DNA of 13,612 nt, from the NCBI GenBank assembly GCA_964569225.1, contig CAZMTU010000064.1:1-13612 (forward strand), in the 5' to 3' direction. The stretch's first letter is position 1, and each line of letters opens with the position of its first letter. Below the pieces are notes generated by a model, which saw only the letters and a program-made list of their open reading frames with translations, was not told the origin of the DNA and did no database searches. This DNA is from CAKSQF01 sp964569225 (lineage in GTDB: Bacteria > Bacillota > Clostridia > Oscillospirales > CAG-272). Position numbers and translations under genes: made by a program. This document shows, in pieces, positions 6,797 through 13,500 of this stretch.

Positions 6797-9106
6797 TCAC
6801 CTATTGTATAGCTGAAACTCGTACAAACGAATGGTACCTACGCCTGAATCATCCGGATTATACGCCCGAATCATGACATATCGTCCGCTTTGACTGCCTA
6901 CATTAAAGGAAACCAAGCTTTCATTGCAGGAGGGCTGATAATCCACTGAGGTCCAAACTTTAGCATCGTCCGATACCAAGATTTCCCATTCGGTCATATT
7001 TCCATAACCCTCTTTGGTTCTGGTATTGTAGATCGTATAAGTATTGAAGGTTTTTATGGCACCTAAATCAATGATAATCCACTGCTTCGTACCATCCAGA
7101 CTGTAGGACTGATCGGATACGGTACCGGAAGTAGAGCACCACTTAGTGGCTATATTTCCATCAATCAGAAGTTCCGCGCGTTCGCTGTTATTTACCTGAC
7201 CGGACACCCTGTAAATAGACGCGTCTCTGCAAAGATTATCGCCGGTTGTTACGGCGGACGCTAACTTGACTGCGGTTTTGCTTCCCGGATTTTTTTCAGT
7301 CACCATCGGATAAACAGGATTTTCAACATTAGGCAGATTTTCAGTAATAAAATTATCACTGTAATCTCCGAATCCGACGAATGCCCAAGTACCATTTTTC
7401 AGTTCCTGTACATAATACAGCCGCAAGGATTCAATGCAGTCAAAGCCAGTGATTTGATTCACGATCTGATTGAACGCGCTGGAGGTATCCATGGGATCGT
7501 CGCTGCGTACCGTTCCCGCTTTGATTGCCCGGTTAATCGAATCAATCAAACCGTAGGTCAGTTTGCCGGACGCATCCTTCACAGTAGGATATTTGGCATC
7601 CATGTACGCAAAGAACCATTTATTGTTGCCATAAGGCTCATACCCCCAATCCTGAAGAGAAGCATCATTAGCTGTATAAACCTGCACATACTGTGCATCC
7701 GACCAGTGGAAATAACGGAAGCCTCCGTAATTTGCCATATTTTCAATCCACCAATCGGAGGTCATTCCACTGTACTGCTGCACCTGATGCGTAATTTCAT
7801 GTGAGAAGAATCCAATATCATGCGGATTGGAATTGGCGTAATTCACTGAAACAACCACCTGACGTCCGCTGCTGTAAGCAACGCCCGTGTAATCCTTATC
7901 CGCTACAAAAGTCACAGTTTTCGGCTCGCTTCCGTTGCCCCATCGTTTATACAGACGGGGATAAGTATTATAGAAAAGCTTTGTCAGACTATCCTGATAG
8001 CCCTCCGCTGTAATCAAATCCCAATCGCCCGCAAAAAGCAGTTTATACTCACTGTCAGCATATTCGCCTTTTGTAATTCGAATCGGAATACTGAGCAGCA
8101 ACGGGAAGCCTGCGTTTCCGCTGTCAATAGAAAAATTCATGTAGTAGGTACCCGCGCTCAAATAAGGAACGGTCAGCTTTGCCTGTGCCGTATAAGTGCC
8201 GTTTTTGCCCGTAGGCGTAATCCCCTCCTGACAGATTTCCCCTTTTGTGCTGCCCTTTGCGCCAATGCTAACCAAAAATTTGGTAGGCAAATTAGTTGTG
8301 AAGCCTATTACAATGAAGCTGCCCGACTTGCTCTCCAGCGATGTATAATCGCACTGCAGCCGCACCTGAATCGTATCTATATTTACCGTAAGGGTTTTAG
8401 CCGAAGTATTTACATTTTCATAGACTGCCATCAGATTGACTAATCGGTTCAGCTCCGCTGTCGTGGTAGAACGTCCGTCTAATTTATAAGTAACCGCATA
8501 ACCCGGATATTTAGACTGTACCTCCTTCAGAAGCTCCTCGCCTCTGCCCAAAAATTGATACTTTCCATAATCCACATCGGTATCTATCGTCCACGCCGCA
8601 TTATTTTTAATACCGGTAAAGCTTGGATTCTGTTCCTCCGTATTCGGCGCGTCTGTAACCGGCTGCTGTACGGTGGGCGCCTGCGTCGCAGGCGGCTGAG
8701 TTGCGGGCTTCTGGGTTACGGGATTCTGCGTAGCCGGCGAACCGGTTGCGGAAGCAGTCTGAGGCGCATCAGTACTCGGTGAGGGAGGCGTTACCAGCGG
8801 CAGATTCGCATTAGACGCTGTGGCAGCAGGCGTTTCATCGGTCATAGGCGCTTCTTTTGTATCTGCCGGATCACTGTCAGAGGGTGCCTCACCATCGGTA
8901 ACAGGCTCATCTGTTGAAATGTCAGATTTCGGCGGCGCATTGGTTGTTGTGCCGGTTTCCTCATTTTGCGCAGCAGTCGTCACTGATCGACTCGTTTCAT
9001 CGGCTGAATCAATCGTATCTACAGGCAGATCTGCCCGGTTGCAGGACGCAAAATTCAGAAGAAGCGCTATTAGCAGTAAAATAGGCAGTGTTCTTCGCAT
9101 TTTCAT
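6797..9106 (-). CDS. surface lipoprotein with BSP-type HExxH metallopeptidase domain and C-terminal discoidin-like domain
   Basis: 769-residue predicted lipoprotein. Residues 1-22 form a lipoprotein signal peptide (MKMRR, hydrophobic core, lipobox FASC with Cys22). Residues 23-160 are a Thr/Pro/Ser/Ala/Glu-rich linker ending in TQxP repeats, as in wall-spanning stalks. Residues 165-345 look beta-rich. Residues 355-570 resemble the plant/bacterial basic secretory protein peptidase family: HEITH at 436-440 gives the zinc site, followed by Gln and the WWIENMANYGG segment (Glu455). The last 140 residues (628-769) look like an F5/8 type C (CBM32-like) sugar-binding domain (LLIDGN, WIIIDLG, TEWEILVSDD, IRLYEFQLYNR). 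ATG 9106 is chosen because AAAGGA is 6 nt upstream; ATG 9112 abuts the Shine-Dalgarno, and 9232 would bury the signal peptide. Likely role: binding and cutting of host or dietary glycoprotein, by inference. Confidence 0.88.
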   Translation of the reverse strand: MKMRRTLPILLLIALLLNFASCNRADLPVDTIDSADETSRSVTTAAQNEETGTTTNAPPKSDISTDEPVTDGEAPSDSDPADTKEAPMTDETPAATASNANLPLVTPPSPSTDAPQTASATGSPATQNPVTQKPATQPPATQAPTVQQPVTDAPNTEEQNPSFTGIKNNAAWTIDTDVDYGKYQFLGRGEELLKEVQSKYPGYAVTYKLDGRSTTTAELNRLVNLMAVYENVNTSAKTLTVNIDTIQVRLQCDYTSLESKSGSFIVIGFTTNLPTKFLVSIGAKGSTKGEICQEGITPTGKNGTYTAQAKLTVPYLSAGTYYMNFSIDSGNAGFPLLLSIPIRITKGEYADSEYKLLFAGDWDLITAEGYQDSLTKLFYNTYPRLYKRWGNGSEPKTVTFVADKDYTGVAYSSGRQVVVSVNYANSNPHDIGFFSHEITHQVQQYSGMTSDWWIENMANYGGFRYFHWSDAQYVQVYTANDASLQDWGYEPYGNNKWFFAYMDAKYPTVKDASGKLTYGLIDSINRAIKAGTVRSDDPMDTSSAFNQIVNQITGFDCIESLRLYYVQELKNGTWAFVGFGDYSDNFITENLPNVENPVYPMVTEKNPGSKTAVKLASAVTTGDNLCRDASIYRVSGQVNNSERAELLIDGNIATKWCSTSGTVSDQSYSLDGTKQWIIIDLGAIKTFNTYTIYNTRTKEGYGNMTEWEILVSDDAKVWTSVDYQPSCNESLVSFNVGSQSGRYVMIRAYNPDDSGVGTIRLYEFQLYNR
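8640..8750 (-). repeat. Thr-Gln-x-Pro linker repeat inside the lipoprotein gene
   Basis: Codons about 119-155 of the lipoprotein encode a degenerate run of ATQxP / VTQxP pentamer-like units (ATQNP, VTQKP, ATQPP, ATQAP, then TVQQP). At DNA level the repeat is imperfect. It forms the end of the disordered, Thr-rich stalk and could be O-glycosylated or vary in length between strains. Confidence 0.7.
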
Positions 9107-9112
9107 GATCAT

Positions 9113-9118
9113 TCCTTT
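9113..9118 (-). promoter_or_regulatory. ribosome binding site AAAGGA of the lipoprotein gene
   Basis: AAAGGA lies 6 nt from ATG 9106 but directly next to ATG 9112. It decides for 9106, which gives a compact signal peptide beginning MKMRR. Confidence 0.7.
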
Positions 9119-9179
9119 CGATAAAACATGATATAAACGTAGTAAGTCATTTATACCCTTGAAATATTTTATTAAAGTA

Positions 9180-9208
9180 ATTGTAACACGATTCGTTAAA
9201 AAAAGCAA
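9180..9208 (-). promoter_or_regulatory. possible extended -10 promoter of the lipoprotein gene
   Basis: On the minus strand TTGCTT (9208-9203), a 17-bp spacer and TACAAT (9185-9180) with TG one base upstream form a plausible extended -10 promoter. The surrounding 150 bp are very AT-rich. The leader to ATG 9106 would be about 67 nt. The -35 match is weak (three of six). Confidence 0.45.
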
Positions 9209-9301
9209 TTCAATTTTAATATTTATTTTCATATTTTACATATTCAGTCAATATTTCTATATTTTCGATCAACTCGTATTTTTGGAACAGCAAAAAAACA
9301 A

Positions 9302-9323
9302 GGAATCCTTTCAGAAGGATTCC
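9302..9323. terminator. intrinsic terminator after the YqhQ-family gene
   Basis: GGAATCCTT at 9302-9310 pairs perfectly with AAGGATTCC at 9315-9323 across a TCAG loop. A-rich sequence on the left (9292-9298) and TGTTTTT on the right make it U-tailed in both directions. It lies 7 bp beyond the YqhQ stop on the minus strand and separates it from the lipoprotein gene promoter region. Confidence 0.85.
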
Positions 9324-9329
9324 CTGTTT

Positions 9330-10502
9330 TTACCAATTATCGTCCGCCTGATTTTCCGGAATGACTTCGACCATTGCGGCAATAGCACATTCGATCATAT
9401 CATCGGTCGGCTCTTTGGTAGTGATATGCTGAAGCCACATGCCTGGCGCGGATATAATCCGTGTGAAAAAATTGTCCCGTCTGCCCGCTAATTTGATCAG
9501 TTCATACCCGATTCCGATGGTTAGCGGCAGCAGCAAAAGCTTGCATACCGCCCGCAGAATTCCATCAAAAGGAATAAACGCGCCAATTATAATACTAACC
9601 AGCAGCATTAGGATGAGAAAAGAAGTTCCGCAGCGAGGATGAAAACGGCGCATGGGACGAATATTCTCAACCGATAGCGGTAATCCGTTTTCATAACAGA
9701 AAATAGTTTTATGCTCCGCGCCATGATACATAAATGTGCGCCGAATATCTTTAATCAGAGAAACTACCGTCATATAGATCACCAAAATCGCAATTTTCAA
9801 CAATCCTTCAAAGAGTGAACGAAGCACCTGATTTAAATAGCCTTCACTGGTAATGAGCTTCTGGAGCGATAAATCATAAATTAAAGTAGGCAGATAAATA
9901 AACAATCCAACCGCCAGCAGCACACCCAGCACGGTTCCAATGCTCATAGCCACCGCCATGACAGCATTGCTTTCCTTTTTTTCTCCGGATACTTTCTGCC
10001 CGTCCTTTGATGTTATTGCTCTCGGAGCAGCGTTCTCCTGCACGGTCGGTTCCGAAGCAGCTATTGCATCCGATGCCCTCTCGGCTGTTTTGTCCGTTTT
10101 CTTTTCCGCATCAACCGATGTACCTGCAGACGTTTCTTCTGTATCTTTAGCCGCATCATTGGACTGCATTGTTTCCATAACCGCTGCGTCGGCCGACCAA
10201 GCGGCTGCTTCATTACTGTTTTCCATCGACCGATCGGTTTCCGCTTGCTCCAACCCTTCCATAGATATCTCGGCTGAGCGCATCAGGCACTTATAGCCTA
10301 CCACAAAGGAGGTCACCATTCCATAAACACCCCGAATAATCGGTAAACGGAAAAAAGCCGCTACATGGGTATTATTTTCCCACCGCTCCAGACAGATATT
10401 TCCTTTGGTATCCCGAACTGCCATCGCCGTTTTTTTCGGTCCGCGCATCATAATTCCCTCCATCAGCGCCTGTCCGCCGATGGATGTTTTCTTTGTAGCC
10501 AT
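9330..10502 (-). CDS. yqhQ: YqhQ-family (DUF1385) membrane protein with an enlarged hydrophilic insert
   Basis: 390-residue membrane protein of the DUF1385 family, widespread in Bacillota and of unsettled function. The N-terminal signature IGGQALMEGIMMRGP is at residues 7-22. The family hallmarks YHGAEHKTIFCYENG (259-273) and RFHPRCGTSF (286-295) are intact, as is the C-terminal REP-like KEPTDDMIECAIAAM (363-377). About four membrane segments lie at 184-210, 233-250, 296-312 and 318-338. Typical homologues are about 300-330 residues. The excess lies in residues 86-178, an acidic Ala/Ser/Thr/Glu/Lys-rich, probably disordered stretch placed just before the first membrane segment. The start at 10502 has AAAGGG about 7 nt upstream. 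It is monocistronic, ended by the hairpin at 9302-9323, and divergent from the sugar transferase gene. The symbol is given by family resemblance. Confidence 0.92.
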   Translation of the reverse strand: MATKKTSIGGQALMEGIMMRGPKKTAMAVRDTKGNICLERWENNTHVAAFFRLPIIRGVYGMVTSFVVGYKCLMRSAEISMEGLEQAETDRSMENSNEAAAWSADAAVMETMQSNDAAKDTEETSAGTSVDAEKKTDKTAERASDAIAASEPTVQENAAPRAITSKDGQKVSGEKKESNAVMAVAMSIGTVLGVLLAVGLFIYLPTLIYDLSLQKLITSEGYLNQVLRSLFEGLLKIAILVIYMTVVSLIKDIRRTFMYHGAEHKTIFCYENGLPLSVENIRPMRRFHPRCGTSFLILMLLVSIIIGAFIPFDGILRAVCKLLLLPLTIGIGYELIKLAGRRDNFFTRIISAPGMWLQHITTKEPTDDMIECAIAAMVEVIPENQADDNW

Positions 10503-10670
10503 TGAAATTCCCTTTCTGTGCCGAAATCACCATTTCAAGCCTTTACTTTTTAAGCATAGTACAGAAATGTGAACCCTATATGAACAACCGCGCTAAATCT
10601 TGAAAAAACCTTTTTCGCAGGAATGAATATCGGTTCGCGGGGGTACACTTTTACAGGGAGGGAAAAAGCT

Positions 10671-11255
10671 ATGAAATATCGGTCGGTTAAACGGGGACTG
10701 GATATTGTCCTGTCTCTCAGCGCAATGCTATTACTGCTTCCGCTGGAAACCGGCATCAGCCTTATCACCTTACTTTCCGGGGAAGGCGTTATTTGCCGCC
10801 AACAGCGGATCGGACAGTACGGAAAGCCCTTTGTCTGCTATAAATTCCGAACTATGTATCAAAATACGCCGGTATTGCCCAGATCGCAGCTAACTCACCC
10901 CGAAGCCCGGCTTACACCGGCAGGCAAGCTGCTGCGGCGCTGGGGTCTGGATGAGCTGCCTCAGCTTTTTAACGTGCTGAAAGGCGATATGAGCCTGATC
11001 GGTCCCCGTCCGCTTCTGCCCGAAGAAACTGTGATCCATCAAATGAGAAGTACGGCTGGCGTTTACGCTCTGCGCCCGGGCATTACCGGCATGGCACAAA
11101 TCTGCGGAGAACCTCCGCCTGCCGACAAGGCCGCGTTAGACAAGCTTTATCTGCATGCACTGTCCCCTGCGGTGGACGGCGCGCTGCTGCTTTCTACAGT
11201 TCGTTATCTATTGCAAAAAAGAAAGGAAAATATTAGAAATTCGAGAAAAATTTAA
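10671..11255 (+). CDS. monotopic sugar-phosphate transferase (initiating phosphoglycosyl transferase, PglC/WcaJ-type)
   Basis: 194-residue bacterial sugar transferase that would move a sugar-1-phosphate from a nucleotide sugar to undecaprenyl phosphate, the first step of capsule, teichoic-like polymer or glycoprotein glycan assembly. Family features in order: KRGLDIVLS and one re-entrant membrane helix (7-38), RQQRIGQYGKPFVCYKFRTM (43-62), LDELPQLFNVLKGDMSLIGPRP (93-114) with the catalytic Asp94-Glu95 dyad, and LRPGITGMAQICG (134-146). It is the minimal form, without the N-terminal membrane domain of WcaJ/WbaP. ATG 10671 is preceded by AGGGAGGGA with about 8 nt spacing; an upstream in-frame ATG at 10623 lacks a site and would add an unrelated 16 residues. 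No glycosyltransferase, flippase or polymerase gene is adjacent, which is unusual for this enzyme. I found no convincing promoter in 10503-10670. Confidence 0.93.
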   Translation: MKYRSVKRGLDIVLSLSAMLLLLPLETGISLITLLSGEGVICRQQRIGQYGKPFVCYKFRTMYQNTPVLPRSQLTHPEARLTPAGKLLRRWGLDELPQLFNVLKGDMSLIGPRPLLPEETVIHQMRSTAGVYALRPGITGMAQICGEPPPADKAALDKLYLHALSPAVDGALLLSTVRYLLQKRKENIRNSRKI

Positions 11256-11263
11256 TAAACCTA

Positions 11264-11292
11264 TTGCAATTATTGGAATTTTAATATATACT
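11264..11292 (+). promoter_or_regulatory. probable promoter of the His/Cys-repeat protein gene
   Basis: TTGCAA (11264-11269), a 17-bp spacer and TATACT (11287-11292) form a good sigma-A type promoter just after the stop of the sugar transferase gene. It would start transcription near 11299, about 57 nt before the downstream start codon, so the repeat protein can be expressed on its own as well as by read-through. Confidence 0.6.
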
Positions 11293-11355
11293 GTAAGCAG
11301 ATATTGTCAAAAGAGTGTCCCGCAGGGCTCCCGGACATTCTGTGAAAGGTATGAT

Positions 11356-12480
11356 GTGTACATGTCCCATATTCAAAAGCGCTTCTGCGGCTTATTGACA
11401 GTTTTGTTTGCTGTAATCTGCTTCTCTGGGTTATTAACAGGATGGTCCCTTCACGCGGAGGAAGCGCATGAGCACAGCTATGTTGTAGTTGAAACCTATG
11501 AAGCCTCTTGTACCGCTAAAGGCGGCACTCTTTATCAATGTACGGAGTGTCTCAAAACATATATAGATTATGATACGGACATGCTTCCTCACACTTGGGA
11601 AACAGTTTCGCAGACAGACCCCACCTGTACGCAGTCCGGCTCCCTGACTAGACGATGCAAGGTATGCGGAACCGAAGAAAATACTGCAAACGGCAGCGCA
11701 AAGGGACATACTTATACACAGTCATCGGTTAAGGCGCCCACCTGCAGCGAACCGGGCTATACCTATCGCGTCTGTAAGGACTGCGGATTTATTGAAATCG
11801 ATGAAAACAGCTATACTGAAAAAATAGATCATACCTATGAGATGCATATTCTTACCGAGCCTACCTGTACACTGGAAGGCTGTAGTGAATATACCTGTAC
11901 GGTCTGCGGCTACAGTTATCGGGAGGCAATCGCAACTGTAGATCACGATTGGATGGAAGAAATCACATCTCCTACCTGTACCGAAGGAGGTTATACTACC
12001 TTTACCTGCCGATTCTGTACCTTGACCAAACGGGAGGTTTTCACCGAACCGTTAGGACACGATATGACATATACCGTTACAGAAGCCACCTGCACCGAAG
12101 ACGGTCTGAAACTGGGTGTATGCAAACGCTGCAATCATACCGAAACCGAAAAATTAAGTGCACTGGGACACGATTTTAGCGCGTGGATTGCGGATAGAGA
12201 AGCTACTGAAACATTAGTCGGTCTGGAACACCGCCAGTGTTCGCTCTGCGGATTAGTGGAATCCCAGCTGATTCCCTATGAAACGCCTGTCGCCTCGCCG
12301 CGATACAGTCCCGCCGTATTGCTCTGTCTCGTATTTGTGCTGCTGATTATAGTCGGCGGTATGGTACTGTTGCTGTTGCTTCTGCTGGAACACGCCGGAC
12401 GCGGAAACTCCCGAAAGCATGCGCTGCTCACCGCAGTAGATAAAGCGCTTAATGAGGAAAAAGAGAGTCCTCAATATTAG
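11356..12480 (+). CDS. secreted, membrane-anchored protein of seven His/Cys repeats
   Basis: Predicted exported protein of unknown function, about 372-374 residues. From ATG 11362: residues 1-32 are a signal peptide (MSHIQKRF, hydrophobic core, cleavage likely after LHA). Residues 36-305 hold seven repeats of 37-41 residues with the pattern His ... (P/A)TC(T/S)xxG ... Cx(2)C(G) ... hydrophobic-Gly-His. The seventh keeps CxxC but has lost the first Cys. Residues 317-343 form a very hydrophobic membrane helix, followed by a basic cytoplasmic tail. The three Cys and one His per unit suggest a zinc-ribbon-like or redox module, but no metal binding is proven. Similar repeats are common in Firmicutes surface proteins. 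GTG 11356 is preferred (AAAGG 6 nt upstream); ATG 11362 is the alternative at 12 nt. A longer in-frame extension to 11155 overlaps the sugar transferase and lacks a signal peptide at its start. Confidence 0.82.
   Translation: MYMSHIQKRFCGLLTVLFAVICFSGLLTGWSLHAEEAHEHSYVVVETYEASCTAKGGTLYQCTECLKTYIDYDTDMLPHTWETVSQTDPTCTQSGSLTRRCKVCGTEENTANGSAKGHTYTQSSVKAPTCSEPGYTYRVCKDCGFIEIDENSYTEKIDHTYEMHILTEPTCTLEGCSEYTCTVCGYSYREAIATVDHDWMEEITSPTCTEGGYTTFTCRFCTLTKREVFTEPLGHDMTYTVTEATCTEDGLKLGVCKRCNHTETEKLSALGHDFSAWIADREATETLVGLEHRQCSLCGLVESQLIPYETPVASPRYSPAVLLCLVFVLLIIVGGMVLLLLLLLEHAGRGNSRKHALLTAVDKALNEEKESPQY
11467..12276 (+). repeat. seven tandem degenerate repeats of about 115 bp (His/Cys modules)
   Basis: Encodes repeats beginning at His36/38, His77, His116, His157, His195, His233 and His270 (numbering from ATG 11362). 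Spacing is 37-41 residues. The units have diverged strongly at DNA level, so this is an old duplication series rather than a recent tandem array. Confidence 0.85.
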
Positions 12481-12522
12481 AAATTTTAGATCTGTTAATT
12501 ATTGCATTAAAATTCTTTGCCT

Positions 12523-12537
12523 GCCCGCCTGACGGGC
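12523..12537. other. small GC-rich hairpin downstream of the repeat protein gene
   Basis: GCCCG (12523-12527) pairs with CGGGC (12533-12537) across a 5-nt loop, 43 bp after the stop at 12480. Only TTC follows, so it is a weak terminator candidate at best; it precedes the larger hairpin at 12546. Confidence 0.4.
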
Positions 12538-12545
12538 TTCACATG

Positions 12546-12589
12546 TTTGCGCCTCGCCTAAGACAATTCAGTCTTAGGCGAGGCGCAAA
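12546..12589. terminator. large 19-bp perfect hairpin, probable terminator or 3' barrier
   Basis: A 19-bp perfect stem (12546-12564 with 12571-12589) closes on the loop AATTCA. The core is GCGCCTCGCCTAAGAC. It is the most stable inverted repeat in the window. It is not directly followed by a T-run on the plus strand (GTTTGGC, then A-rich), so it fits a factor-dependent or bidirectional end, or an intergenic palindromic repeat, as well as an intrinsic terminator. The rest of 12481-12689 holds no gene that I can support. Confidence 0.6.
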
Positions 12590-12689
12590 TGTTTGGCAAA
12601 AAATATAGATCCATCATACGTTTCTTATGGTTTTGGAAAGAATGCTCCAAAGAATGTTCTCTGGGATATTAAAAATTTGGCAAATCTTT

Positions 12690-13500
12690 CACGGAAATCA
12701 ATTTTAAAGAATTCAGCACAGTGCAAAGGAAGGATTTAAGAGGTAATCAAACATAATATTAGAGAGGGCGCTTTGGGTTAGAATTTTGCTTATAAAGCTT
12801 TATGAGTTTGAGTGAAAATTTGCGAAGCATATTGAAGTTTTGCTGAACGGTCTTATTCTCGATTCGACAATAGTCCTCACCAAAATGGACATCTAAAAAA
12901 CAGTGCATGGTTTCTACAGTCCATTTCTCCCGTGCAAACAGCCATGATATGTCAGATAAGGCATACGCCGTTGTGCTTTTCATCCGATCACGGTTTTTCT
13001 CAACGGTTTTTTTGACCGCATTCTTTTGCGAAGCTGGTGATATGGACATAATCTGCAATTCTTTTTCCAATATTGGCTGGCTTTTTTACAGAAAGAAGAC
13101 AATCGACCTTCCATTAAATAATTTTCTGCGCTGTCTATTGCTGACAGTGCAGGGCATTTGCCGCTATCATACATCCTGAAATATCCATTTCCCGAATCAA
13201 TTTCTGTGCTGCGGGAAGCTTGCTGCTCTTTTCATCTGTGACTTTACTTGCCAATGAGATTCCGAGTTCGGAAAAATCCAAGCATTGATGATATAGAACG
13301 AACTGCTGATGTTTTCAGCCCACACAGGCTTACCGGTATTGCTATGCTTACCGTTTCCGATACTTTGCAGAAATATCCCCTGTATTCTTTTTCTGTTTCT
13401 ACTTCCTCAAAATAGTCGATGATTCCCTTGCTTTCCATGCCTTTATTCTATCATAGCTTTTTGCCTTTTGAACAGTTGTTTTTGAAAATTGATTTCCGTG
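12690..13500 (-). mobile_element. internally deleted ISAs1-family element, 811 bp
   Basis: The ends carry CACGGAAATCAATTTT at 12690-12705 and its complement at 13484-13500. The transposase reads leftward from ATG 13438. Full ISAs1 elements are about 1.2-1.4 kb, and the missing part corresponds to two internal deletions plus frameshifts. It matches the 355-bp element at 5283-5637 in its 5' 130 bp (outer end) at roughly nine of ten bases, and lies in the opposite orientation. No target duplication was found. CAAATCT occurs near both outer borders but not adjacent to them, so I do not call it one. Confidence 0.82.
12707..13438 (-). pseudogene. ISAs1-family transposase pseudogene
   Basis: The 5' part from ATG 13438 encodes MESKGIIDYFEEVETEKEYRG and stays open to about 13310 (CGLKT). 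The trace then jumps to a later block, in another frame, that reads INAWISELGISLASKVTDEKSSK and MDISGCMIAANALHCQQ, typical of the ISAs1 DDE region. The first catalytic Asp region (the SFDGK-like motif) is absent. A further block (EKNRDRMKSTTAYALSDISWL) runs straight into EKWTVETMHCFLDVHFGEDYCRIENKTVQQN, the conserved C-terminal motif, with the intervening EWHYYISS segment deleted. The C-terminus shows stops up to the inverted repeat. The open stretch 12759-13070 is a fragment of this pseudogene and not a gene of its own. Confidence 0.85.

Noticed and set aside
9107..9232. 42-residue N-terminal extension of the lipoprotein from ATG 9232
   Set aside because: It would put a signal peptide in the interior, covers the candidate promoter at 9180-9208, and has no Shine-Dalgarno. 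AAAGGA at 9113-9118 fits ATG 9106.
11155..11361. Long 5' extension of the repeat protein frame, overlapping the sugar transferase
   Set aside because: No ribosome site precedes ATG 11155, and the extension would place 67 residues before a clear signal peptide. A promoter lies at 11264-11292, inside the extension.
12759..13070. Open frame of 103 codons that could be taken as a small gene
   Set aside because: Its C-terminal half is the conserved ISAs1 transposase C-terminus (WTVETMH...HFGEDYCRIE). It is a surviving piece of a pseudogene.
5283..13500. Target-site duplication at the outer borders of the ISAs1 pair
   Set aside because: The bases next to 5283 and 13500 and those next to 5637 and 12690 do not match. 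CAAATCT near 12681 and 13509 is not adjacent to the ends.
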